Positions 23,187 through 32,472 of a stretch of DNA of 64,000 nucleotides are shown piece after piece. The stretch covers positions 31,131,725-31,195,724 of the forward strand of contig JAQFVV010000002.1 in NCBI GenBank assembly GCA_028023455.1. The letters run 5' to 3'. Source of the stretch: Epiperipatus broadwayi (taxonomy: Eukaryota > Onychophora > Udeonychophora > Euonychophora > Peripatidae). The stretch's first letter is position 1; the number at the start of each line of letters is the position of its first letter. Below the pieces are notes generated by a model. The model was not told the DNA's origin, searched no databases, and worked only from the letters and a program-made list of their open reading frames with translations. A program made the translations under genes and the position numbers.

Positions 23187-23405
23187 ATGACTCACTTTTT
23201 GGAGAAGGGGAAGCAGGATTCTTTTTTGTTTATAGTTTTCACATTGTTAGCAATGCGCCAGGCTTCTATTATCTTGCGTTTTGCATCATTGCACTCTAAA
23301 CATATCATCCTGACTGCTGTAGGCTCGAAGGAATGGCTGAGTTTATTTTCATGGTCAAAAAATATGGATTATGGGCGACATTGGTCTTGGCCCCATTTAC
23401 ATATT
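23187..23405 (-). pseudogene. Penelope-like endonuclease, C-terminal end
   Basis: On the minus strand an open frame reads CNDAKRKIIEAWRIANN, then INKKESCFPFSKK and a stop. The same end occurs at 30355-30470 (KRKIKEAYCIAND ... INRREACFALSKQW) and 26906-27060. The E of the KI(K/I)EA motif corresponds to the conserved Glu of the GIY-YIG fold. The N-terminal half of the domain is missing. The plus-strand open frame here is only its shadow. Confidence 0.65.
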
Positions 23406-23700
23406 ATTTAAATTATCGGTAGCCTTCGCTTGGCGACTGTAATAGAGATATTGAAAGCATTAATCTGAAAAATAGATTTAGTAAATAGGTTAATTTTTCT
23501 TGAATTAAGTGTAAATAAACTTGAAGAGATATCAGCTCCAATTATCATGTGTGATCATATGACCAACTAATCACATTAATTTTGTTTACATCTTGCTATT
23601 TATTAGTATAATCATTTATTCTCATCCCTTTTATGCCATCTAGTGTAAGATTTAGTAATCAGTAGATGCCAAATGTTAATGCTTGATAATATAAATAACT
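23406..23700. other. AT-rich non-coding stretch
   Basis: Nothing recognised. Confidence 0.35.
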
Positions 23701-23755
23701 ATTCGTGTCAATTGTTAATACAGAGTTTAATGTAAATAAATAAAAAACAAATAAT

Positions 23756-23798
23756 ATTTCCAAGCGCTTTCAACTCTTACGAGTCCTTATCAAGGCAG
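23756..23798 (-). ncRNA. HHR-like motif in PLE 3' region, left arm
   Basis: Mirror of the motif at 24677. The minus-strand core is UUGAUAA (plus TTATCAA at 23787-23793), with a GACUC/GAGUU stem II, GAA and the AGCGCU palindrome. Confidence 0.5.
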
Positions 23799-23825
23799 TG
23801 TAAACAATTCTATTTTCTCCTAGGT

Positions 23826-24250
23826 GATGAATCTAACATTTCATTGTATTGGCCAGGAACAACTAATCAGAAAGCTGGTTAATTTTGAATTCATAGCACA
23901 AGATGAATTTTGTATAATATATGATTCTTTAATCTTGCGTTTTTTATCATGTGTTTCATTCATTAATATTGTAAAATCCTTTGGACTACATATATGGTCT
24001 GTATTATTTTGGTGAACATAAAAAGCTGAATAAACTGTATCATCTTCTCTTGCTCTATTATAAGTATATTTATGTTGTTGAAGGCGATATTTAATATTTG
24101 TTTTGGTTTCTCCAACATATATTGCAGTACAATTTATTTGTGGGCATCTAATAGAGTATACAACACTGCTTTTATCCTCCTTATTTATTATTTCCTTAGA
24201 ATTATTTATTAACCTATTAAGGTTAGGTGGAGTTCTCCATGCTAATCGAA
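23826..24250 (-). pseudogene. Penelope GIY-YIG endonuclease domain, left arm
   Basis: The minus frame reads DFRLAWRTPPNLNRLINNS, then VVYSIRCPQINC, IYVGET, YRLQQH and KRKIKESYII, without a start codon. It is the same domain as in the right arm but keeps a better N-terminal linker (WRTPPNLNR), matching the linker of the copy at 30.7 kb. The element is 5'-truncated: no reverse transcriptase is present. Confidence 0.7.
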
Positions 24251-24634
24251 AATCTTAATAGGTTAATAAATAATTCTAAGGAAATAATAAATAAGGAGGA
24301 TAAAAGCAGTGTTGTATACTCTATTAGATGCCCACAAATAAATTGTAATGCAATATATGTTGGAGAAACCAAAACAAATATTAAATATCGCCTTCAACAA
24401 CATAAATATACTTATAATAGAGCAAGAGAAGATGATACAGTTTATTCAGCTTTTTATGTTCACCAAAATAATACAGGCCATATATGTAGTGCAAAGGATT
24501 TTACAATATTAATGAATGAAACACATGATAAAAAATGCAAGATTAAAGAATCATATATTATACAAAATTCATCTTGTGCTATGAATTCAAAATTAACCAG
24601 CTTTCCGATTAGTTGTTCCTGGCCAATACAATGA
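24227..24634 (+). pseudogene. Penelope-like element GIY-YIG endonuclease fragment
   Basis: A 135-codon open frame. The first ~8 residues arise from the foldback junction; from LNRLINN it is element sequence. VVYSIRCPQINC and IYVGET correspond to the GIY and YIG strands, with the Cys pair that Penelope endonucleases carry inside this motif. RLQQHKYTYNRA gives the Arg helix, and KIKESYII the catalytic Glu. Family proteins place this domain after a reverse transcriptase that is absent here, so the frame is a truncated piece, probably unable to act alone. Confidence 0.75.
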
Positions 24635-24676
24635 AATGTTAGATTCATCACCTAGGAGAAAATAGAATTGTTTACA

Positions 24677-24718
24677 TTGCCTTGATAAGGACTCGTAAGA
24701 GTTGAAAGCGCTTGGAAA
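24677..24718 (+). ncRNA. HHR-like motif in PLE 3' region, right arm
   Basis: Stem I pairs UUGCC with GGAAA, with one mismatch. The core is UUGAUAA (24682-24688), that is U at 3 and A at 8. One unpaired G precedes stem II GACUC/GAGUU with loop GUAA. GAA is at 24704-24706, then AGCGCU, fully self-complementary, and U17 (24713). Pair 3-8 is U-A instead of C-G. Hammerheads in Penelope elements are known; activity of this variant is untested. Confidence 0.55.
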
Positions 24719-24829
24719 TATTATTTGTTTTTATTTATTTACATTAAACTCTGTATTAACAATTGACACGAATTGTTAATTTATATTATTTTTATATTAT
24801 ATACAGAAGTATTATTTATTTATTTATTT

Positions 24830-24925
24830 ATAATGCTTGATAAATCTCTATCTAGTGCTGTCTATCCAATACATTCTAGCTTATAGTTTTCACCATTGAA
24901 GAGCTTTTTGGATTTTTTTAATCAG
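24830..24925 (-). repeat. Family A remnant
   Basis: ATCTCTATCTAGTGCTGTC, ATCCAATACATTC, CTAGCTTATAGTTTTC and ATTGAAGAGCTTTTTGGA follow the family A order on the minus strand. The ribozyme core is lost. Confidence 0.4.
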
Positions 24926-25435
24926 TGTATTTGTACCTTTGAATCTGCTGCACCTTTCCTCTAGCAACCATTTTTTTTACTCTTTTGTTATTCGATCTAG
25001 ATATTAGCCCAAACTAAAAAAGCTATAACAGCCAGCAGAATGACCTTAAATCAGCCTATATATTTTTATGTAAATTGATTTAAAATAACTGATTCTGTAA
25101 TTCTAAATAACTATATGAAAAGATTGAGAATATTGTAAGGCAAGTCACTTTTCTACTGTAAAAAGTTATTGAACTTGATAGCTAGAGGGCAGGTCAATAG
25201 TTGTTAGTAATTATCATTTGATATTACATATATTCACTATAAATATTATTTATCATGTGCAATTGGTTCTATTTCTTCTATATCAAAAGGTAGACAGTGA
25301 TAATAAAATGTTTTCTAAAAAATTAATAAAAGTTTTTATTTCCACAATATTTTTTTTTTAATTAATAAATTTGTTTTGTATAAGATCACTTAGATATTTC
25401 TAACCTAAATTATTATATCTCAACTGTCTGTCAGT
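24926..25435. other. AT-rich non-coding stretch
   Basis: Nothing recognised. Confidence 0.35.
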
Positions 25436-26070
25436 ATATGATGTCTAAATTGCCATATATCAACAAAATATATGTGTGTAGTCATGCATATTGGCAGATT
25501 GAGATAGAGTGGAGATGAATAGATTGAAAAATCCTGAGTTCAAATCCATCTACTTACATATATAAGAAATATAAGTAAATTACATACTACCATAGAATTA
25601 AATATTGCTTGGTAAACAGATTACATTTTAGTATAACTTCAGCCCATACTTCTACTACTAATATATATGAATACATAATGTCCGATAATATGAAGTGTTA
25701 GATTGATAATAATGTCTACATGGGTATGACTATAATATCACATCCAACAAGGGATTTGAGCATTTCATCATCTCTTTTCAATGACATGAATGGTTGACTA
25801 ATTAGAAGGTTGAGACAAGTGAAACCTGCCCATTAAAGTTTGTGGAAATGCTACCTTAATAGAAACTATGTACTAATTGTATATATGTGTGGGGGATTAT
25901 GTTTTGGTCCAACTGATGAGTGCTGGTTCTGCATGAAATACGTATATTGGGGGAATCATGTATCTTTTCTGCATATGTGTGGTCATTTGTGTCAGTTGTT
26001 TGTGATAGAGTGGAGAATGAATAAATTGAAAAATCCTGAGCTCAAAGCCCTCTACTTAAATATATATGTT
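25436..26070 (+). repeat. Family B repeats, partial plus full copy
   Basis: A partial copy near 25480-25560 (GAGATAGAGTGGAGATGAAT, then AAAATCCTGAGTTCAAATCC) precedes a fuller copy at 25670-26070 with CTACATGGGTATGAC, GGTTGACTAATTAGAAGG, the hammerhead at 25909 and the same AAAATCCTGAGCTCAAA end. The open frame across it is incidental. Confidence 0.6.
25909..25950 (+). ncRNA. Type-I hammerhead motif, family B
   Basis: CCAA/UUGG stem I, core CUGAUGA (25913-25919), stem II GUGCUG/CUGCAU with one mismatch and one wobble, GAA (25935-25937), stem III AUACGUAU (25938-25945, a perfect palindrome with no loop) and A17 (25946). All core bases are standard. Confidence 0.7.
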
Positions 26071-26790
26071 ATGAATGATTTATTTAAACTACTTATACAT
26101 ATAATTTGATAATTACTCCCAAAAACTTAGTGGAGGCAAGCCACTATGAAAAGGTATAACCATATAGATATATTCTAACTTAATAATACTGAGTTAACTT
26201 TGAGTGAATTCTCACCAGAATCGTAGTGCAAAATTAATTATCTAACTGCGTTGATAGCAGGATGAATATATAGCGTATAAAATATGAAAATTATTGCAAT
26301 GAGAAATGTAAATTACAAATGTCAGAATTTCCATTTTTTTGACAAGGAACTCAAGACTCCATCATGTTGATAGAATTCGGGTCTTTTGCACTGATAAAAT
26401 GATTGAAGTATGTGTCCACAGATTCATATATATGAAGTACTGAGGTATTATCACTGCCACTATTACTATTGCTACTTTTGATGTTGCTACTGCTACTGAA
26501 GATAAAACTATTTTTTCATGTAGTGCTAATATTTATGTGCCTACTTTTTAGAAGAGATTTATTTATTAATTATTATCAGAAGGGATGTCTCCACATTTTA
26601 ATTTAAGTTTTCTGTAATTATTTATAATTTAGTTTTGATTCTGCTAAAATATTTTTTGCGTCATATGTTCTTTTTTTTTTGGCAACAGGGCAAACAAATT
26701 GTTTGGTTTAGATAGAATTAATTATATATATATATGCGATTTTTTTCGCATGCGTTATTGAAGTTGTAATTATACTATAATGTTTAATAT
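26071..26790. other. AT-rich non-coding stretch
   Basis: Nothing recognised. Confidence 0.4.
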
Positions 26791-26793
26791 GCC

Positions 26794-26840
26794 TGCTTAG
26801 CGCTTTCGAGATTTAGTATTCTAATCTCATACTCATAGCT
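26794..26840 (-). ncRNA. HHR-like motif with A3-U8 core, PLE family Q
   Basis: On the minus strand: stem I GCU with AGC, core AUGAGUA (plus TACTCAT at 26830-26836), one unpaired U, six-pair stem II GAGAUU/AAUCUC, GAA, palindrome AGCGCU (26799-26804) and A17. Positions 3 and 8 are A and U. It lies about 70 bp downstream of a Penelope endonuclease end on the same strand. Confidence 0.5.
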
Positions 26841-26905
26841 TTACGAGTGAAGACTGTCGTAATTTATTATACACATATGCAAATGAGCTTGAATTTTTAA
26901 TTAGT

Positions 26906-27065
26906 TAGCCCATTGTTTGGAAAGAGCAAAGCATGCCTCTCTTCTATTAATGGCACTGAGATCATTTTCTATGTAAAAAACTTCTTTGACCTTTCTTTTG
27001 GCATCACTCGTCTCTGTGAAAATTATTTGGGCAGAAACTGGGTTCGAATACCTGGTCTGTATTTA
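26906..27065 (-). pseudogene. Penelope-like endonuclease, C-terminal end
   Basis: The minus frame reads TSDAKRKVKEVFYIEN, DLSAINRREACFALSKQW and a stop. It is nearly the same as the end at 30355-30470. Upstream the sequence loses similarity. The plus-strand open frame of 68 codons is a shadow. Confidence 0.65.
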
Positions 27066-27744
27066 AGTAAATATGTGGCTGTGCGTTTTTTTTTTCAAAT
27101 CAACTTACAATTCAGCTGATGCTAGTTTATAAGTTCATTGAAAGAAATTAAACATTTTTATTTTTACCAAATGCACAATATGATGTAAAAAAGTTATTAA
27201 TGAGAGGCTGAAGATTCAGGTACTTATTAAGGGGGAGGTTGACGAATGTAGAAAGTGGCACGGTAGCATAGCACGTTCTTAATTTTGAAGTTATTTGGGG
27301 TTTCCAAAAAAATGAATTTAACAATATTTTTCATTTGCTTTCTAGATTAATATCTAAGTAAGGAGTCGTATATCAATTTTCACAAACAATTGTGGATTTA
27401 AATGTGTGTGTTTGTGTTGATTTACAAAGGATTATCTTTCTATCCGGCCATTGTGGTTCAATTTGAGATAATCTGATGTTCTTATATGTGAGTGGTATAT
27501 AGCATATGCACATTAAAATCACAATTATGATGATGCTATTGAAGGTAATGATAAATCTGGAATGAAACATTACATCATCTGACGGGCCAAAAGAAAATAT
27601 TTTTTATATTTCTCCACTGAATCGGAAATAGTTTAGCGATATCCATCATTGTGTATCCGAAATTACTATCTTGAACTCCGTTGCGTTATTGTTAATCGTA
27701 ATAAATTCTTTGAATCCTTTATTTAAAAGTGTAAGATGGCAATA
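27066..27744. other. AT-rich non-coding stretch
   Basis: Nothing recognised. Confidence 0.4.
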
Positions 27745-28050
27745 TATATAAATTCAACATTCCTTTTCTTTTTAAAAACTTGTTTTATTCCAAACTATAA
27801 TTTTCTTTCTCCTTCCATACAACGTTTCAACTACATTCTGTAGTCATTATCAAGTTTCCTCCTTCCCTATCTTTAATTATTTATTTTTTAATTATTTTTT
27901 TAATTATTTTTTTTGTTTTAAAGATAGGGAAGGAGGAAACTTGATAATGACTACAGAATGTAGTTGAAACGTTGTATGGAAGGAGAAAGAAAATTATAGT
28001 TTGGAATAAAACAAGTTTCAAAAAGAAAAGGAATGTTGAATTTATATATT
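27745..28050. repeat. Family T foldback with two HHR-like motifs
   Basis: The arms (about 27745-27886 and 27916-28050) are nearly perfect inverted copies. They include AATTCAACATTCCTTTTC, AAACTATAATTTTC, AACGTTTCAACTAC and CCTCCTTCCCTATCTTTAA, with a T-rich spacer of about 30 bp. Each arm holds an HHR-like core. The layout copies that of the PLE foldback at 23.7 kb without coding sequence, so it may be a very short PLE 3' end or a retrozyme-like derivative. Confidence 0.7.
27935..27979 (+). ncRNA. HHR-like motif, family T
   Basis: Core UUGAUAA (27941-27947; U3, A8), one unpaired U, stem II GACUAC/GUAGUU with loop AGAAU (six pairs with one G-U), GAA (27966-27968), palindrome ACGU, U17 (27973). 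Stem I pairs AAAC with GUAU, with one mismatch. The mirrored copy on the minus strand has its core at 27847-27853. Confidence 0.5.
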
Positions 28051-28684
28051 TATTATCATGGAGCTATAATTTAAAAAGAAAAAGAAGTGAAAAGTTGTGT
28101 ATATAATTATATATATAATTATGCATGTTTTTGATTTTATCAGTGCATGCAAATAGAAGAAAATGATTTGACTGTGCTTTCGATTATTTTTAATGGATAA
28201 CTTTTATTGCAATAAATAGAAACTATTTTGATGACAAATATTTGTGATCAAATTGATGAAAGTATAAATAAAAATGGATGTATTCTTTCAATCTGAATTT
28301 TTTTTTTACATCCGGCTTGAAATGTTATCGTTAAACGAAAAAATGAATTTTACAATTTTAAAGAATATTCATAATTTTAAAGTATACTTTAAACATTTTT
28401 TTTTTATATATAAACTTTTATCTATAACGGACAAACGTATTTTGTATTGAATGCATTTGTAAATCTTGTATATAAAAATGTTTTTTTTATTACATAATTT
28501 ATTTTTAATAAGCAAATGTGGCAAATCTTTCAGTTGTATTTAACTAAACCTCTCTGCATATATAACATGCCACACTGTGATTATAGTTTCATTTTTAAAA
28601 TACTTTCTTTGCTTAATAGCATATTCAATTTATTTTATTTAGCATAAAGCAAATATACATATAGATTAGTAATTACATAACGTT
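28051..28684. other. AT-rich non-coding stretch
   Basis: Nothing recognised. Confidence 0.4.
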
Positions 28685-28740
28685 TCAGAGGTAATTCTCC
28701 ATTTTTCTTCAGGTGCTGCTTACCTGACCAGTGAATAAGA
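28685..28740 (-). repeat. Family D-like remnant
   Basis: The minus strand has CUGAAGA, a decayed stem II with GGAGAAUUACCUCU, and GAAACGUU. It resembles the core region of the foldback at 11.4 kb. Confidence 0.4.
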
Positions 28741-28869
28741 TATATAAAATTTAGAATAAAATGCCATTCTAATTCGCACTCTTATACAATATCTCTGCAT
28801 ATATTACTCTTACTTATAATATAAATGCCAAAATTTATATTATGTTTATATTTTAGACCACTCAACTAA

Positions 28870-29210
28870 AGTGATGCATGTTAGGAGTAGTAAGATGAGA
28901 TCGAAAACAAAATACGTGTGTGAGGGAACAAACAAGTATTATTGACATCATTGAAAGAAATTGAGAGACTGAAGTGGAGTTGGGTTGTACTCATTGCCAG
29001 AAGAGATGATAATAGATAAACAGTTGAAATCTTAAACCGGATTCCAAAAGATTGTAAAAGACCTATAAAGAGACCACATGTGAGATGGATAGATGAAATA
29101 AGGAAGTGTGCTGGGATGATGTGGAGAAAAGAGACGAGATAGGAGATGATGGATTAATTGGAGAGACCTTTATTCTGCAGTGGATTGATAACGGTTAAAA
29201 ATGATGATGA
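28870..29210 (+). pseudogene. RTE-type LINE 3' end
   Basis: LGVVR-like start, REQTSI, RLKWSWV, RRDDNR, NRIPKDCKRP, KRPHVRWIDEIRKCAGMMWR and the ending with GATGATGA. An in-frame stop follows DDNR and the last third is shifted. Confidence 0.7.
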
Positions 29211-29744
29211 CTTCTATCAAAAGCATTCCATCCAAGTTTAATTTTGTTTCCATCTATATTAATATTTTGATTATAATATTTGTAATTGTTAGCCCTTCTA
29301 ATTCGTGATTCTCAATTTACTTTATTCTGAGAAAATCCATTAAACATTACATTTGACTATTGATGTTTTTAAGGATAATTTAAAACTGCGGTTTTCAAAT
29401 ATTTCTGTTCATTATATTTTTAAATTATTTATAAAATAAACAACATTTCTTTTTAAAATGTATATTACTATTTATACTTTTCGTTCGTATCTTTCATTGC
29501 GTTTATTTTCCTATCAACAAAGGACAGCTAATCATTTCCAATTCTTATCTTATTTAGTGTTACACCTTTAATCAAAACTACCTATTAAAATTATCTTTGT
29601 TTCATTCACATCTATTTTCAATCAGGCTAAACATAAATTTTTGATTACAGTTCTTGAAGAATTGTTTCAAATATAACACTTTAGTTACCTTTGCAAAATG
29701 AAAATAATTTCTATTTCTGTTTGGATGCACACGTCCCCCTCCCC
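29211..29744. other. AT-rich non-coding stretch
   Basis: Nothing recognised. Confidence 0.35.
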
Positions 29745-30090
29745 TCCATTTTGATTTATAATAGATTGAGCTTAGGTCAACATGGGTGTGACGAGAATCT
29801 CGGTCTCAGGGTGGCCTTTGAGCATTCCATCATCAGATTTTCAATTGGATGGACGGTTGAAGAGTTGGAGTGTGGAGTAGTAGATTGAAGCCGTCCATTA
29901 AAGTATGAGGTTTGGGTATGCATATATATGTAGAGATGGTAATCTGGACCAACTGATGATTGCTGGTTTAGCATGAAATGTGTATATTGGTGATTATTTA
30001 TCTTTTCAACATATATGTGTTCAAGTGTATCTGTTATGAAATAAAGTGGAGAGTGGTGGGTCGTATGAAAGTCTGTGCTCATCTATACTA
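29745..30090 (+). repeat. Family B repeat, single copy
   Basis: Landmarks: GTCAACATGGGTGTGAC, GAGCATTCCATCATCAG, GGATGGACGGTTGAAGAG, CCATTAAAGTATGAGG, the hammerhead at 29949, TATGTGTTCAAGTGTATC and GAAAGTCTGTGCTCA. Open frames on both strands are incidental. Confidence 0.65.
29949..29990 (+). ncRNA. Type-I hammerhead motif, family B
   Basis: CCAA/UUGG stem I, CUGAUGA (29953-29959), stem II UGCU/AGCA with loop GGUUU, GAA (29975-29977), stem III segment AUGUGUAU and A17 (29986). Confidence 0.65.
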
Positions 30091-30253
30091 TATATTACAT
30101 ATATAGACACAGGTATATAATAAGCCTTTGTGTTTCAGTTAATAAATCTTTTTGTAAATAGATAAATCTTTTATCCTCATTGTTAAAATTGTAATTATAA
30201 TTATGCACTCTTTCGCATATATTAGTGAAGCTCTAGTTATTTAAGATTTTATA

Positions 30254-30298
30254 AGCTTAGCGCTTTAGGGATGTAATTTTGATCCCATATTCATAGTT
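30254..30298 (-). ncRNA. HHR-like motif with A3-U8 core, degraded
   Basis: The minus-strand core is AUGAAUA (plus TATTCAT at 30288-30294), with one unpaired U, stem II GGGAU/AUCCC, then UAA in place of GAA, palindrome AGCGCU (30259-30264) and A17. It follows a Penelope endonuclease end, exactly as at 26794. The change at G12 should stop cleavage, but the A3-U8 pair is kept. Confidence 0.45.
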
Positions 30299-30354
30299 TT
30301 ACAAATGATAACTCCGTTATAAGTTGTTATTCATTTATGCAAATGTATTTGAAT

Positions 30355-31090
30355 ATTTAACTAGTCCATTGTTTGGAGAGAGCAAAGCAAGCTTCTCTTC
30401 TGTTAATGGCGCTGAAGTCATTTGCAATACAATAAGCCTCTTTAATCTTTCTTTTGTCATCGTTTCTCTCTATGCAAAGGATTTGGGCAGTTGTAGGTTC
30501 AAATGAGTAACCTGTGGTTGTTTGATGCTCTCAGAATGTCGATGTTCCTTCATTTATGTTTTTAGCTCTGTTGTATGTATATTTATGCTGGTAAACTCTT
30601 GTGTTGATGTTAGCATATGTCTCACCATAGTAGGTAGCATTACAATCTCTTTGTGGGCATGTCATTTTATAAACCACATGAGGGGTTTGATTTTTTTATT
30701 TTGTCCTTGGTGTTATTTATTAATTGGTTAGTGTTGGAAGGTGCTCTGAAGCTAAATTTGAAGTCGTTAGAAAGTTTTTTTTAACTATTTTTGAGGTTAC
30801 ATTCTGTATGAATGGAATTGTTATATATTTCTTATTTTCTTTGGGCTGTTTGTTGTTAAGCTTTTTATAAAAGGTTTTCATTCTCTGATTAATTATGTTG
30901 TGTTTAAAACCTATGTTGGTCATTTCTTTTATGTATTTATCTATGTTGTTTCTCCTATCCGTAATGTATTTGCAACAATTTACAGATTATATTATTCCCT
31001 TATATGCAAATTTACCTTCATCATTTTCCGCCATTATTGCTGCACTATAGAATGGATGTTTCTTCAAATTTAATCCATTTTATCAATCTC
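30355..31090 (-). pseudogene. Penelope-like element, linker and GIY-YIG endonuclease
   Basis: On the minus strand, in order: a linker with RRNNIDKYIKEMTNIGFK and KYITIPFIQNVTSKI (about 30780-30960), then SNDFKFSFRAPSNTNQLINN, CGLYKMTCPQRDC, ATYYGET, TRVYQHKYTYNRA (about 30560-30750) and, after a frameshift, DDKRKIKEAYCIAND to FALSKQW and a stop (30355-30470). This is the C-terminal third of a Penelope-type protein. The GIY and YIG strands, the Arg and the Glu can be seen. At least two frameshifts show it is dead. Confidence 0.75.
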
Positions 31091-31179
31091 TGGACTTTTT
31101 TTTACAGCACCTCAGCAGACTTTTGTATTTTATTCGTTTATCTCACATATGATTTTTTTCTAGATTTTTAAAAAGCTTT

Positions 31180-31565
31180 TGGTTATCTAATTTAAAATCT
31201 TCAACTGTCCACCTATTACTTCTTTTAAGATTTTATCTAGTCCACCTTCATTTTAGTCTCTAATGGTTTCAGTGATGTCAATGATTCTGATCTCTGTTTG
31301 TTCTCTCACTCATGTATTTTGTTTTAAATTTTTCTTATTATTCTTAGAATACATCTCTTGATATTTTGTTAAGAGATCTGAAGTCTCTGTATTGCTAATC
31401 TTTTAAGCATTCATGTTTCTGGTGCTTAAGTAAAAACTGTAAAAGACATACATTAAATATCCTTCTTTTCAAATACACATTTTCTTTAAGATTAAGTGAT
31501 TTCTAATAAAAACACTCCATCCAAGTTTTAATTTTATGATTAATTTCATTTAATAATCTCTTATG
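31180..31565 (-). pseudogene. RTE-type LINE 3' end, minus strand
   Basis: Reverse complement of the family: DEIN(H)KIKLGWSVF, the RAIQ/LQTS region, REQTEIRIIDI and RLK...GG. Several stops. It starts near the end of the reverse transcriptase region (IMKLN) and is truncated before NWIPRDC. Confidence 0.6.
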
Positions 31566-32100
31566 TGTATATTATCTGCAATTAATTATAGATAGTGAAG
31601 CACTCAAATCTGTTGCACACATTTGGCTTCACTTTCTGGTGATGTTTGAAACCTCCAAACATGGGTTCAAACCCAATCATTTAATCATAAACCACTGGGG
31701 AGTGAAGGTATACCGATGCACGTGATTGTTTATGTCTTTGTGAACTTTACATTCGTCTAAAATTAATATACATATAAATTATATATTTCTATTACCGTAG
31801 ACAATCATGCGTATGTGTGTGTAACAGATAAAACTTAATAATTAAGAGCGTTGTATTATGTATACTTTTATTCATATCTATTTTAATAGGGAGAAAGTTC
31901 GAGAGTGTACTGCAAATGTATTAAACAAAAGACTTACCGTATTCTAAATTCAGAAAGAATCTGTTTTTATTCTAATACAGGTTTATTTAAATTTCACGTT
32001 ACTTAACATTTATTCCGCAGGTCTATTTTCAGCCTAAAATAGATTAAGACCAGCTCTCTCGAACTTGATCTCGCTCATCCTTCAAAATTTGCTGTATCAT
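31566..32100. other. Non-coding, nothing recognised
   Basis: Moderately AT-rich. It leads into the candidate promoter region. Confidence 0.35.
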
Positions 32101-32151
32101 TGTAACCGTTAACATACATCCGGGGATTACCCAAAGGCAGTCACAAATGAG

Positions 32152-32159
32152 TATAAATA
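32152..32159 (+). promoter_or_regulatory. Candidate TATA box
   Basis: TATAAATA lies in the context GAG-TATAAATA-CC. A CRE-like TTACGTCA follows at 32223-32230. Transcription would begin near 32180. The context is unusual for this AT-rich window because the surroundings are not simple TA repeats. Confidence 0.35.
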
Positions 32160-32424
32160 CCACCGCATTTCCTAACTAAAAGAGCCCTACATGTTATTTT
32201 CTAACGCTGTTGCTGGGGGAAGTTACGTCACTCAGAAACGTAAAATGGTGAGTGAGTAGAATTTAGATTTGCTTCCCCGATCTTTCCAAGATCTAACCAA
32301 TGCCAAAGTACTCGTAAGCCATCGTGTCCAAACTACTGCCAAAATGAACTGTATATTACATAAGGAACGGACTGAAACTCCAATTTTGTCAAAATACTGC
32401 TAAATTAACTATATTTCGTAAAAC

Positions 32425-32472
32425 ATGGAACCAACACGTGTGCATACGGCCGTGAAGTCATCTGAAAGAAAG
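32425..32472 (+). CDS. Candidate first coding exon of an unknown gene
   Basis: ATG in the context AAACATGG opens a 16-codon frame (MEPTRVHTAVKSSERK) that runs without stop into AAAG followed by GTAATT, a splice-donor-like sequence at 32473. About 270 bp upstream is the TATA box. An alternative donor, ATG followed by GTGAGTGA, lies at 32245-32255. I do not recognise the peptide and see no convincing downstream exon, so this is a hypothesis only. Confidence 0.2.

Larger units (their letters stand above)
23701..24774. mobile_element. Penelope-like element foldback, two 3' ends head to head
   Basis: Two arms of about 520 bp are almost perfect inverted copies, from ATTCGTGTCAATTGTT at 23701 to its complement at 24774, with a spacer of about 35 bp near 24219-24253. 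Each arm carries the same endonuclease domain pointing outward, then a 3' region with an HHR-like motif. The few differences between arms imply a recent event or ongoing gene conversion. Inverted partial copies are a known habit of Penelope-like elements. Confidence 0.8.

Noticed and set aside
23824-24015. Plus-strand frame of 63 codons, and its twin on the minus strand at 24460-24651
   Set aside because: They are antisense shadows of the two Penelope endonuclease arms.
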